Assembly: GCA_963573385.1 (NCBI GenBank)
Contig: CAUYLG010075545.1
Location: forward strand, 22,562-86,561
Direction: 5' to 3'
Length of the DNA: 64,000 nt
DNA from: Cacajao melanocephalus
Lineage: Eukaryota > Chordata > Mammalia > Primates > Pitheciidae
Positions 12,456 to 24,115 of this stretch are shown one piece after another (position 1 is the stretch's first letter; the number at the start of each line of letters is the position of its first letter). The notes below the pieces were generated by a model, which searched no databases, had not been told where the DNA came from, and saw only the letters and a list, made by a program, of their open reading frames with translations. The translations under genes were made by a program, and so were the position numbers.

Positions 12456-15239
12456 TTATTAAGTTAAAAAAAAATCTGCATTGTACAACACAACAAAATA
12501 ATGGCTGTGTATACTCTTAGTTGGCTTCAAAATGCTAAATCTGAATCAAGTCATTTTGGAGGCCAGACAACTGCAAATTCAAATCCATTTAAGAATCAGA
12601 AAAAAAAAAATGGTTAAACTTGACTTAGACAATAAAATAATTTCAGGAGTTCATCAAATTTAGATTGGTGATCTTTAAACCAACTAATTTCGAACTAAGA
12701 AGACACTGTACTCAGGGCTCCTCAAGTGTAACACGAACGACAAATCGATAACGCCATTGCTCTGAGAAGGGTGACTACCGGCATGTTTCTTTAGTAATCA
12801 GATTAGCTGATATAAACCTCCTTTGGTCAATTTCAAAGAAAAAACAAATTGAATGTGATGACCATGTTATTCCCCTCCTGAGACCACAAAGGACCTAAGC
12901 ATAATTCATCCCTTGAGAGTATTCGATGCAAACCACAACTGAAAACCACTGGGCAGCCATTCATAGCCATCCAGTAAAATAATATTCTATGTACATTCTT
13001 GGTTATGCATGAATGTCATGATGACTACTAAGGGATAAATTATTTTATTTGGAATCATAATATTTCTTAGCACCCCATGAGGAATTTTACAAAATTAAGC
13101 CATAATAATTCACATATTGGTTATATATTAAAACAAAATATCTCAAACAGTTTAGAAAAACTATTCTTAAAGCATTCCTTTCTATGCATTAGAAAAATCA
13201 CATTGAAGGAATATTGTTTGGTATCTGATTTCTAGTATGGAATGCAGGCTCAGTTAGCAATATGGTGACCATACACTACTTAAGAGGATGCGATCTTGAT
13301 TTTTTTCTATTCATTTGCTGACTTATTAGTTAATTCAGACAACTCTGGACAAGAGAGTAGAGGAGACACTGAGGATAATGAGAGAAATTTAGAAAGGTTA
13401 TTCCTTTAATAAAACCCATAACTTTATGGAAGGGACCCACATGTATTAAAACAAATTCAATTCAAAATAGAGGTAATATAGTGGATATCTTCCAAGCATG
13501 CTTTTCTTACTTTTCTACATAACATCACACTGTCCCTCTATATCCTTTATTCCCATTATCCTTTCCACATTACTCTGTTGGCTCCCAGTCATAGAAACCA
13601 AATCCCTGGACACATCAGTCTCAAAGTGCACCTTGTCCCCACCAAACTTTGGGTAACTTTGTCCCCACGAAAGTTTCTTCTCTTTTGGATCCAAAAAGAT
13701 GTGAAGCAGATGCAGAAGTCAGTTACTTTCCCACAACTTGCATAAGAAAGCCCAAAGCAAAAAAATATGAAATGATTTCCAAGTTCTTGCCCAACCCCAA
13801 GAGCTAGTTTCTATCATGATCCCAGAAGCAATCTAGGTATCCTTTTGAACAAGCTTGAGTTGAGTTTCTCCAGCTCGCAACAGAAAGTGCTCACCAAAGC
13901 AGGCACCAGGAGCAGCTCCAGGTTTTCTGGGGCCTCTGGCTTATACCATTTGGCAATCCTCTTAGAAAAGGAAAACAAAATTATAAATGCACCACCAAGT
14001 ATAAAAGTGCTTATTTTTTGTAGAGGAAAAGGAAAAATACATTACTGGACTTCTGGGGACTCATGTCTCTGGTGCTGTAACAGACCTGCTTACACAGAAT
14101 TGTTTTCAAGTTGCAAACTGGCTTCCCCTCCCACAGAGAATTCTACAACAACCAGCAACTCCTTGGACACAAAGGGTCCTGTGCATGTGAGGGATCCTGA
14201 AGGTAAGGCTTCACTCACTGCCAGATAAATCTACTTCCGACAGCATGGATGTCTAAAGTACAGTGGGAGAATAAAGAGAGAAAGGGCAACCCCGGTACCA
14301 GGAAAGGTTTCTTGGAGGGGTGAGCACTCTCTGGATGATTAATCAGCATTCTAAAACAGAAAGTGGGCAGAGGATCCAAGCTTGTGTGAATTCTTTGCAC
14401 TAAGTTACAGTGTCAAGAAATAATCGCATGTTTGAGGAAGTTTATCTTATTTAAACGTGAAGACACATGAGAGAAAAAGATAATTTCAGAGTGGCAAATT
14501 GAAGAACCCCTCTCCATATAATCCTAGAATATGCCTGTTAATTTTGTGTTTTTCCTTCCCTTCTCTACTCTTCTTCCTTGTATTCGCTTTGCTGGGCTTT
14601 TAGCTACTAGGAGGAAGGATACTTCAAAGCCCTGCTTCCAGAATTTTTATGTAGAGCATATGCTTTCTATTCTAGGGATACTCCATCAAATCCCAATATT
14701 TTTTCCTTTTCCTTAAAATAAACATAGCACTCAAAAAGGGAAAAGGATAACGAAGCACAACAATAACAAATAATCTTTTACACCAAGATCCTTAAGACAT
14801 CAAGAAGCTTAACAGGAATAGCAAACACTACCCTTTTCAATAGAAGACCTATGTCACCAAAAGTTCACCAGTGTGATGCTGAATGGAGTCGTGTTGAAAA
14901 CCAGAGGAATTTTTTTTTAACTATAGGGAAATGACCCTCCATATATTTAAACATACATGTATATATTTTAAAATTAGCATCAAAGCAAATCAATTCAACT
15001 TTTCACAGAATTTACACAAGAATTCTAACATAGAAAAAGAATATGGATTCAAACTCTGTTCCTATGCACTCCCTTTTCCTGATTCAGATTTTAAAACATC
15101 ACTTAGCCTGGATTATGGTGAGCTTGGTAAGTCCCGTTAACTGTAGTCAGAACCAGCTTTCACTGGTTAATAATACAGTTAAAGATAAAGACATATTTTT
15201 GTGTGTTCTGGAGGAATGGGGATTAGGGGCTGCCTAGGC
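12456..15239. other. No recognised feature
   Basis: No repeat family was recognised across 2.8 kb. It holds one of the longest open frames of the window, 127 codons at 13845-14228 (+), translating to a serine/threonine-rich sequence with no domain I know. It lacks flanking splice context I would trust and is most likely chance. Confidence 0.5.
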
Positions 15240-15560
15240 ACCGGGGCTGAATTTTATTTCAACGTTCCTACGCTATCTCATTGTTAAGTGTCACTACCCT
15301 ACTAGACATCCTGCCCTGTCAAGCTGTGATGCCAACTCAAGACACACATCAGAGCCAGCTCTGGGCTGTTCTGTGAGGCAGATGCTGTTTCCTGAACCTC
15401 ATCTGTCCTGCCCTGTACCAGCTATCTGTTGAGGTCCCTCTTCCTCCCTGTACTTGCAGACACTCTCCTGAAGATGCTCTTGTCTCCTCAGGACAGAGTG
15501 AGACACACACATGGGCTTGTCTTTCAGGTCAGTGTCTAGTGTTGTTCACTTTTCTTGATC
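15240..15560. other. GC-richer unassigned segment
   Basis: By eye this is richer in C and G than its neighbours, with repeated 'cctgccctgt' words at 15310-15320 and 15408-15417, and pyrimidine tracts followed by CAG. It holds no CpG island and no long frame. It could be an old repeat, a regulatory element or an unspliced non-coding exon. I cannot choose between these. Confidence 0.3.
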
Positions 15561-18294
15561 CCCTCATCCATAACATTTCTGTTTGATTCTCCCTTTGTCC
15601 AAGTAAGATCATCCAAAATAATTATAATCACGAAAGGAAGATCTCTTTGTCCCTCCTCTAGGTTTGAAACTGTGTATGAATGGTGGCTTATTTTAGACTA
15701 TCTCTCAGTATAGTCCCCAGATAAGACTTGGGTAAGACTACGTGCCTATGTATATTGATCTTCAAATTGTAGTTATTATTCCCAGTGTCATTTCTGGGGA
15801 AGACACAGCTCCCAAAACAGAACACTGAAATTGGGAAGGCAGTTCTTAGACTAAGAAAGGCATTGCAGGACTTTGGGGAGGCTAGGCTCCCTGAGGGCAT
15901 CCACCTAGTGAGTATATCAAGGCAAAAGGATCCCAACATTACAGATTGAAGAAGCCATGTTTTGAAAGCCAGCTTATCCAGTAGGTGAATTTTTAGGAAC
16001 AAGGCAGCACTGTCATTTCCATGTGGCCTTTCATATGAGCTTTCTCCGCTTATTACCAACCATGGAGCATCTGGAATTGATGTTTAAGGAGCAAGAATGT
16101 TTCTTTGCAAGCTACAAATAATGAAATGTGGAATACAGGTTTCCTTCCCAGATAACATTGACCTTTTATGTTTCTATCTATTACCCATTATCTCAGTATA
16201 CATGAATTCAGTTCACATGTGTGTAATGGTCTTCTATGTGTCTATCCTATGCTGGGCAACTTGAGAGATTACAAAAGATCTAGAAGGTCCAGAGTCTGCC
16301 CTATAGGAGACAGGATTTACCCCCAATGGGACTTCTTAATGCAACAACAGACTTTGCAAAATGTAGTATCCTATCTTAAAAGACCTATCCAAACAGAAAT
16401 AAAGAGAATGATGCTATTTTCAAGTGTGTCTGAGAAAATGCAGGTTTTCCCAAGGGTCCGTCTTCAGCTCCTTCATTTGGTTATCCCACATGCTCTTTTT
16501 CAATGATCTCTTGCTTTCTAATTTAGGTTTTTCTTGGTCTTATTATTGTAGTGGTGCTGGTAGTTTTTTCATTGTGTGTGTTTTTTTTTCCAGCACTGAA
16601 ACTAAACAAGAACAATCACATATATCTGCCAGTGCTTTCTGAAGCAAGGACACACAGTTAACAGCAATCAATGATAGCCACAGCATCAGTAGCTAATTCA
16701 CCTTTATGGGAATCCCACTTGTTTTGACTTCTTGACTCATTCTCTAACGAAGTTGGCAAAATTCCCAGTCCACCCAAAGGTATTATAAAAAGCATTCATC
16801 ATATTATTGTATTCTCTTAAACCCCTGAGTAAATGAAAGAAAATCTATTCATTGTATATTCCTTTCATGCATTTTGAAAATTTGAGTTCATTACCACATC
16901 TACTAGGAACAATTCTTTTGGACAAGAGGGTTATGCTATTCTAAATCATATGCATAAGGCCATGTTACATGGTGTGAGAGTGATTTAAAAACAAAAAACA
17001 AGCAAAAACCAATAGTTATATTTAAGATGCTTAAGGGAATGGATAACGAAGTTATTTAAGGACAACTAGGTACCAATCGCTCTAATTAATAGGTGCTTAT
17101 ATGTTACAACATCAAGCTGTGAGATGATTCTGTGCCTCTTCCAGGGCCTTGAGAGAAACAGGGGTTGAGTCATTTAAAGCATGAAGGAACACAGTGAGGC
17201 ACACATAAGATGTGACCAGTTGCTGCCGTGGACTGAAACTCGGACTTCCTGGGGAGGCTCTCCAATCACCATCTCAGCACTTAACAGTTCAGTTAACAAA
17301 TTTGGACAAAAAGCAACTGGAAACTTCATCCCCAATGATCAAACCCCCTTGAAGCTGAAGTTTCCAAAGCTTTACTAAAAGAATGGGTGTCACTAATCAA
17401 TAATGACACTGAACGGGACACTCCCAAGGAGCTCGCTTTCTGAGAGATGTTTGTTAACACAGCAGGAAGGGTCTGCAGTGAAATGCTTCTTACTTCAGGG
17501 TTAATTATTTGTCCTTTTTACCCCAGAGCCAATAGGATCTCGAAGAAATAATAAAAGCCTATTGCTGAGCTCCAGGAGGGGAAAAAAAAAATCTACTCTG
17601 CTGGGTTCCCAGCAACTAGTTAGTTTTCGGATTGCTTTTGTCTTGGTGAGAGAGAAATTCCTGGAGCGTAGTCAAAGGATCGTCACTGTTTTTAATAGAG
17701 TCAAGGGGTTTTCTATAGACTAATATTATTTTTGAAATGCAGACTTTCACAAATCTTTTGTTTTAGGACATTCTGGCAATATGGTGGTTTATTATGATTA
17801 ACATAAAAGTAAAAGCAATAAAAAGGTAACAAAAAAATCACATAACTGGGTCAATAAATAGGTTACATTTCATTTCTGAGAGAAAAAAATCCGTTTGTCA
17901 TGTGGGTCATTTTCATTTAAAGTCATAGGTTAAGTAGTAACATACATATGAATCAACTTTTTGGTTCAATCTTACTTCTGAAATGTACTGAAAGAATTTG
18001 TGCTTTTTGTGTTTTTTTTTTTAATTAGAATTTTAAATTAGTATACAGAAAAAAATCCTGGAAAGCATTTTAACTCCTAAGATAATGGTTAATGTTTTTG
18101 GAATTTCACAAAAATCATGAATATAATTCTAAAGATAACAGAGTTTACTATTAATGAAAAATTAGTTTGGGACAAATAGTCTTTACTGGAATCCTGATAT
18201 TTTAAATACATGAGAATGTTTGTGTGGTTCTTTCTGTACCATCCTCAGGCTGAGGTAAGTACTCATGATGCACGCTACAGCACCTTGTCACATT
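15561..18294. other. No recognised feature
   Basis: No repeat family was recognised. Frames of 123 codons (15688-16059, minus) and 112 codons (16168-16506, plus) have no known domain. A promoter-like CCAAT plus AATAAAAG arrangement at 17528-17557 is noted separately and is weak. Confidence 0.5.
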
Positions 18295-18395
18295 TTACTA
18301 TCATTTTTGGTTCACATGGCTGATTTCCAACTATACTTTGAGCTCCTTGAGGGCGGAGTTCATACCTATTCACTCTTCCTCACCTAGAATTTAAA
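18295..18395 (+). repeat. L2 LINE 3' fragment, sense
   Basis: 'ctatactttgagctccttga' then 'gggcggagttcatacctatt' and a 'cactcttcctcacctagaa' segment match the L2 3' pattern (gactgtgagctccttgaggg, then cagggactgtgtcttattca). It lies directly upstream of the MLT1-type LTR. Confidence 0.6.
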
Positions 18396-18421
18396 CAAAG
18401 ATTTTCTAGATTGCATCCATC

Positions 18422-18807
18422 TGTTTGGTAGGCTAAATAATGTCTCTATAGAAATGTCCACATTCTAAACCTTGGAACTTGTGACTATGTTACCTTACAT
18501 AGTAAAAGGAACTTGCAGATGAGGCTGAATTATCCAGGTAAGCCCAGTGGAATCATAAAGTCCTTTATAAGAGAAAAACAGGAGGATTAAAATCGGTAGT
18601 AAAAGATGTGATGGTGGAAGCAAGAGGTCATACTGATGGAGGGAAGTAGTGGTCAGCAGGTCAGGGTTTATAGGTGACCTCTAGACGTTAAAAAAGGCAA
18701 AGAAATGGATTCTCCCTTTAGGGCCTCAAAAAGGAAACAACTTTGCGTATGCCTTGATTGACCAAATTTGAGTTAATTTGTTACAGCAGCAATATGAAAC
18801 TAATAGA
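18422..18807 (+). mobile_element. MLT1-type MaLR LTR, sense
   Basis: Recognisable MLT1 landmarks in order: TGTTTGGTAGGCTAAATAAT start, 'cttggaacttgtgactatgt', 'ggaacttgcagatgaggctg', 'aaagtcctttataagagaaa', 'gatggtggaagcaagaggtc', 'ggattctccctttagggcct', 'tatgccttgattgaccaa', and a 'cagcagcaatatgaaactaa' end. MLT1 elements are non-autonomous LTR retrotransposons of the ERVL-MaLR group. Only the LTR is present. No convincing 5-bp duplication was seen. Confidence 0.75.
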
Positions 18808-18929
18808 GTCTGTTATTATTTGGTGCACCAAGATTATCAGAATAGATAATTTAGTTCTCTGATGAACTTCTTGGTATCACATATTCTTAGAAAAGGTAGC
18901 AATTATGTGAAAGGTGAAAATTCTTGAGT

Positions 18930-19095
18930 TTCTAAGTTAAACTTCCTGGATTCAAAGCTCAGCTCTGTACTAATTGCTATCTGACCTTGGTGTCACTTAA
19001 CCTCTCAAAATCTCACTTTACCCTTGGTAAAATGGAGATAACAATAGTTCTTATAGAACAGGCTATTTTGCCTCTGATAATTAAATAAGGTAGAG
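18930..19095 (+). repeat. MIR SINE, sense
   Basis: Contains the MIR core and tail: 'cttcctggattcaaagctca', 'gctatctgaccttggtgtca', 'cttaacctctcaaaatctca', and 'ggtaaaatggagataacaat'. The match to the MIR consensus order is good. Confidence 0.8.
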
Positions 19096-19102
19096 AGACA
19101 GA

Positions 19103-19157
19103 GAGTGTGTGTGTGTGTGTGTGTGCGTGTGTGTGTATGGGGGGGTGTGTGTGTGTT
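19103..19157. repeat. (TG)n microsatellite
   Basis: A GAGAGTGTGTG-type tract with one CG interruption, then 'tatgggggggtg' and a further TG run. It can form Z-DNA in principle and is likely length-polymorphic. It follows the MIR tail, a common place for such repeats. Confidence 0.95.
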
Positions 19158-19399
19158 TACCACATTATATTGTATATAGTATATTGGGCAGTGATTTTGG
19201 TTTATAATTAGAAAATGTAAGTATAAAAAATTTACTATGTCTAATAAATCACCTTGCAAAAACCCATATTTTGGTTGGAAGTCACTTGTGTTACCCATTA
19301 CAAATGACACACACCTAGGTTGTCATAGAGCAGAGGAGGAATGTTCTGTGTTCACTTTTCCAATAGGTTTAGTAACTAAGGACAAATCCAGAATACAGC

Positions 19400-19735
19400 A
19401 CAACTTAGGCTAAATGATTTCAGTTCTACTCTGGCCCTCTTAGAGTGCCTGTAGTTCTCTTCACATAGCATGTTCTGCCAGGTCCTCAGCCTTGCACAGG
19501 CCACATGTCCTCTGCCAGGAACATCTTCCTCCATCCTACTGTGATCACCCTCTTTCTCCCTTAGCAAGATCTGCAATCTCTGTGATGTCTTCCCTGCCTT
19601 CTCAAGCTCCTAGTTTTGAACTCCAGTTCTCCCAATGTACTGTCATAAGAATCCCTTAATGCTTGCAACTACCTCCCTACCAGATCTTCAGGAAAAACAC
19701 TCTGTCTTTTTTATCATCAAAGTATTATGCGAGGC
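19400..19735 (+). repeat. L2 LINE 3' fragment, sense
   Basis: Follows the L2 3' region in order: 'tctgccaggaacatcttcct', 'gatgtcttccctgccttctc', and 'tcaaagtattatgcgaggca'. It is diverged and has lost any coding capacity. Boundaries are approximate. Confidence 0.5.
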
Positions 19736-21554
19736 ACTGAGGATACAATTCAAGAAATTCAAAGACTAGATTATTTCATAAACCAAGTCTTTGCAGATGA
19801 CCCAGTGGTTGAAGTTACATTAAGCATATATATCCCTCCAGAAATATATACAAATACCTTATAACAAACTTACATCTTAAATATTCTCAGCCTCAATACT
19901 TTAATCCATTCAAGTATTTGTATTTAGTACTTATTTCAGCAAACTCTGGCAAATCAATTGAGCATAGATGTTGGCATAAGAAAAAATTCTTGGTACCTCT
20001 CTAATAACACAATTAATACCAGCATAAAAATAAACTTTACTGTGTGACAAAAGAATTGATACTTGAGGAATTAAAAAAATTTTACAAGATCATGCAATTA
20101 TAAAAAAATTGACCATAAAATCTTTAAAAAATAGAAATCAACTTCACTTTCCCCGAAAGACATTATATAGTAAAACATAAATATCCCTTATCCCAAATAA
20201 ATTATTTGGGGATTATGCCTATTCTATAATGATGCTATGAGAGTCAGGTAAGACAACAGGATTTACTTTCCTGAGAATTTTCTTAGATATAGCTTTCTAA
20301 GGATATCAAAGGATATCTGCTTTCATGTCCTCAATGAACAAGTATTTAATTCACCTTTAAGATTTCAAATAAAAGCTTAATGTATTAGATATCTGATAAG
20401 CACAGTTAATAACAATGATTTACTTCAAAGGATATGTATAGTGTACTCTGGTTCATTCGAAAAAATATTCAAGGTTATCTTCACAATGCCAGAGAATTGT
20501 CCTGTCTCACTATCTGAGTTCTTTACAAAATCTTCTGGTTTAATTGTTCTTTTTATTTAGACATTTATTTCTGCAGGTATTTATTCCAGTTTGCAATTTA
20601 TAATTGTGTTCTTATAAAGAGAGTTTTTATAAAAGCAATAATGTCTTGACTTTAAAAAAAACTCAATTTAATAAATATTCATATTTCACATTCCTGCAAA
20701 ATAATTCTCTTTTTTTCCCCCGTTTTTTTGTAAAAGAATTTTTAAGCATTCAACTTTCTTAAACAGTAATTGAGATCATTGCCCAGTTGGTATGGGTATA
20801 GGTGAAATTGGGATGGTTGGTTTTTTTTTTTTTTTCATGTTGTGCTAATGATTCCCAAAACATCGAATTGACACCTGGGGGAAGGGAGGGTAAGCTAGAA
20901 GTGAATTTCAGACCTTTCAGTTGGTGTCAGATGATTCTTTTTCATTACTGCTACCAAGTAGCAGATACCTATCAGAGAAGGAATATTCTATTGCAAGTGA
21001 TTGAATAGGTAAGCTTTTTCCCCCAGGAAACCACAGTTGCCTTATGAAATAGTTCTGTAGCTTTCAAGATCCTGTGCAGAGAAAGGTTATTTCCAGACTT
21101 ACTATTCAATTGTTAGTAATAAAGACACATTGAGTGAAGTATTAAAAGCAAAAAGAATGCCCCTGACATGAAAGATGGACAAGTAAATAATACAAATAAA
21201 GACACTAGGCAGCATTTTCCTCATCTAGAAAATTCATGGACTGAAATATCATCTTTCACTCTATTTCAGCTATTATGGTCCATGATTTTAAAGGGATGAA
21301 ACAGCATATGAGCATCTATCATAAGCCAGGTTTCTAGGACCGATTCTTCAAACATTTCATTCTGTTCATGCTTTTTCTTGTCTCTAACAGAAAGTTTAAA
21401 AGTTTTAGTAGATACTGTATAAAAAAGAGACATATACATGCAAAGAGAGGGTAGATGAGCATGAACTGGAGAGTTGGAAGCATACATCTGATCGAGATGT
21501 CTGGGCCATTACAAGGTCAACAATTTTCAAAGGCAGGATATCATAGATTTCCTC
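19736..21554. other. Unassigned AT-rich DNA
   Basis: Nothing recognisable apart from a pure T run at 20821-20835 and other short A/T runs. Frames at 20802-21008 and 21266-21487 lack domains. Confidence 0.5.
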
Positions 21555-22235
21555 ACCCACACACAAATTTATGTATTCTTTATCAAACACCTACTATTCC
21601 AAATACTGTGAAAGGTGGTAGGAACATATAATTCACTATATCACAGTCCTTATCTTTCCTTTCCTATATTAAGTTTGAGTTTAAAAATATCATACTGAGT
21701 ACCGATTGAAAAAGAGGTCATTCTGACTGAGGAAAGGGGTGACTATTAGAGAAGTATTTGAGCTGTTATCAATAGAAGCATTGAACTGTTGTCCAAATAA
21801 GATTTTAATATCTAAGTAGAGAGAAAAGGGAATATCATTCCCACAGGAAGGGAACAGCTTTAGTAAAGATACAGATGTGTGATATGCTTGGCAAGTCTTG
21901 AGAACAGTGGGAAGTGTAGCATGTCTAATAGGCCGGGCGGGAATGTGGGAGTGGCAGGAATGAAACAGGAAAAGGAGTCTGGACTCAATTCATGCTAGGG
22001 ATTTTGAACATCATTACGTGGACAATTTGAAATCATGGAAGGTTTTTAAGCGGGGGATTTGAAATACTTCCTCTTGGGGTTGGGAGGTAGAACTGATGGG
22101 GATAATGCTAGAGTGATTGGGGTCAATGAAATCATTTATTGGTCTATTCAGAAAGTCCAGGGGAAAAATCTTAAGGACCTGAATTCAGTAGAGGAGATGA
22201 ACAATTAAAAGACTTTGTCCTAAGAAAGTCAGTCT
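21555..22235 (-). repeat. L2 LINE 3' region, antisense
   Basis: Long antisense L2 match. It starts 'atcaaacacctactattcca', and further on has 'aaaaggagtctggactcaat', 'ggaaggtttttaagcggggg' and 'tctattcagaaagtccaggg', paralleling recalled L2 consensus blocks (aaggagtttggactttatcc, gggttttaagcaggggagtg, attgcagtagtccaggcgag). About 680 bp, degraded, no intact frame. Confidence 0.65.
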
Positions 22236-22682
22236 CAGGGAAGACAAAATTTAAAAAAATATACTAAACTTCAATAGCAAATTAACTAAACTAAAGGATG
22301 TAGGCTGGCCTAGCTCTAACCCTGATTAGACAGCAATGATTTGTAATTAGTGGATTAAAGGAAAAGACTAAAGTCTCATGGCTTCTATTATTGATATACT
22401 GAAAATGTTTGCTTGTAAATGTGTACCCAATACATGCAGAAAATAATTATTTGAAAATTTTTTTGAAAGTGGTAAATATCCCCTTGAATCATGTTTAAAC
22501 TCTTTAAACTCTTAGTTGAGCAAATCCATTTAGAAATGGTTGATGACTATTTAAACCACAGTAAAACTCATTTAAGAATCACTTTTATTTAGTGAAGTGT
22601 GAATGAAAGAGGTACATTTGTTTGCCCTTTAGTGATTCTCCATCTAATCACTAAACTAGATTTTCTATGTAATCACTATAAT

Positions 22683-22747
22683 AATATTATTTTAATATCC
22701 ACCCCCACCACTTCCCTCATAATGGGGGTGGATAGTAAAATAATATT
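22683..22747. repeat. 25-bp inverted repeat (hairpin-capable)
   Basis: The left arm at 22683-22707 and the right arm at 22723-22747 are reverse complements at 24 of 25 positions, around a 15-nt loop at 22708-22722. The arms combine an AT half (aatattattttaatat) with a C/G half (ccaccccca). The perfect GC part, 10 pairs next to the loop, would make a stable stem. I do not recognise it as the ends of a known MITE. Confidence 0.9.
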
Positions 22748-22754
22748 TTCATAG

Positions 22755-22935
22755 TAGTTGGGGCTGGGAAGGGGAAATGACTGTAAATGGGCACGAGGGA
22801 TCCTTCAGAGTAATAGAAATGTTCAGGAATTTGATTGTGGTACAGACTGACATGTCTGTAAATTTACTAAAAGTCATTGGACTGTACACTTAAAATGAGC
22901 GAATTTTATGGTAGGTAAATCATACCACCTAAAAG
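22755..22935 (+). repeat. Old L1 (L1M-type) 3' fragment
   Basis: 'gttggggctgggaaggggaa', 'aaagtcattggactgtacac' and 'ttaaaatgagcgaattttat' match a block common at the 3' ends of old mammalian L1 elements (ggggctggg.., ccactgaactgtacactta, aatggtaaattttatg). Subfamily not assigned. Confidence 0.5.
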
Positions 22936-23062
22936 CGGTTAGAAAACATTATTGGTGTGCATGTATGAAGGACTTTAAATCTGCTAAATGTGATGGCAAA
23001 TCTTGCAGTCATTTATCTAGCAACAGCTTATAGAGAAGTTACTAGGGACAGATGCTTCAAGG

Positions 23063-23213
23063 CAATGCTTCTCAAAATTTAATGAGTATAAGAATTAACA
23101 GAGGATAGTAAATGCAGATTCTGATTCAGTAGGTCTGGCGCTGGGCCCATAATTCTGCCATTTTAACAAACTTCCAGGGATTGCCATGTGTTGGCTGAGA
23201 AACCACATCTAAA
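23063..23213 (+). mobile_element. MER20/MER5-type hAT-Charlie element
   Basis: A short non-autonomous DNA transposon fossil. It has degraded terminal inverted repeats (CAATGCTTCTCAAAA at the left, GCTGAGAAACCACATC at the right) and an internal 'attctgattcagtaggtctg' and 'ttttaacaaacttccaggg'. The internal blocks fit MER20 best. It has no transposase gene and would have been mobilised by a hAT transposase in trans. Confidence 0.7.
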
Positions 23214-23257
23214 TGTCAACGTTCTAGACACAGGGATTCTGGCAAGGGAACAAGAAG

Positions 23258-23650
<393 letters not shown>

Positions 23651-23884
23651 CATCTCAACACTATGGTAGACGATACACTCTTCAATTTCATTGCTAGAGG
23701 AAGAAATGAGAAATTTACATTGCATTTATCATCCAGAATACTATGTTCTTTAGGGCTTTGGTGCCCTTGGCACACTGTACTGTCTATTTGTTAGCTTAGT
23801 TCTTTCCTCTTTCTGGGTCTCACATTATTCAAGCCCTCTTGTGCTTATATGGAATGTTGTAATTTAGATCTACATTTCCTTCTC

Positions 23885-24115
23885 TTCTTTGCTACCAATT
23901 TCAGCAACCTTCTGAGGATCTATTTATACTCTCCTCTCCTGGGAATTTGAAGTTCATCTTCATTTATCATCTGCAGATGTACTTCTCATGCTACTTACTC
24001 CCTTTTTTCAGCTCACTAATGATGTTGTTAAACAAAATAGAACCCAACACTGACCCATGAGGACAGCCCGTTGGATTCTGTGCTCATTTTATGTCAATCA
24101 TCTGTTCCTTCAATG
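23885..24115 (-). repeat. CR1/L3 LINE reverse-transcriptase fossil, antisense
   Basis: On the minus strand, 'gggtcagtgttgggttctat' then 'tttgtttaacaacatcatta' aligns with the CR1-clade segment coding for the reverse-transcriptase motif PQGSVLGPxLFNIFINDL. 'atcatctgcagatgtacttc' on the plus strand continues the same antisense pattern. Frames are destroyed. CR1/L3 is an ancient LINE lineage extinct in mammals. Confidence 0.5.

Noticed and set aside
13845..14228. 127-codon open frame, the longest in the window
   Set aside because: No recognisable domain, Ser/Thr-rich composition typical of chance frames, no trusted splice or promoter context. In 64 kb of six frames a frame of this length is expected by chance.
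15688..16059. 123-codon minus-strand frame
   Set aside because: No domain recognised, no supporting context, and the plus strand of the neighbourhood also has unrelated open frames.
19005..19310. Minus-strand frame with a Thr-His repeat
   Set aside because: It is the translation of the TG microsatellite.
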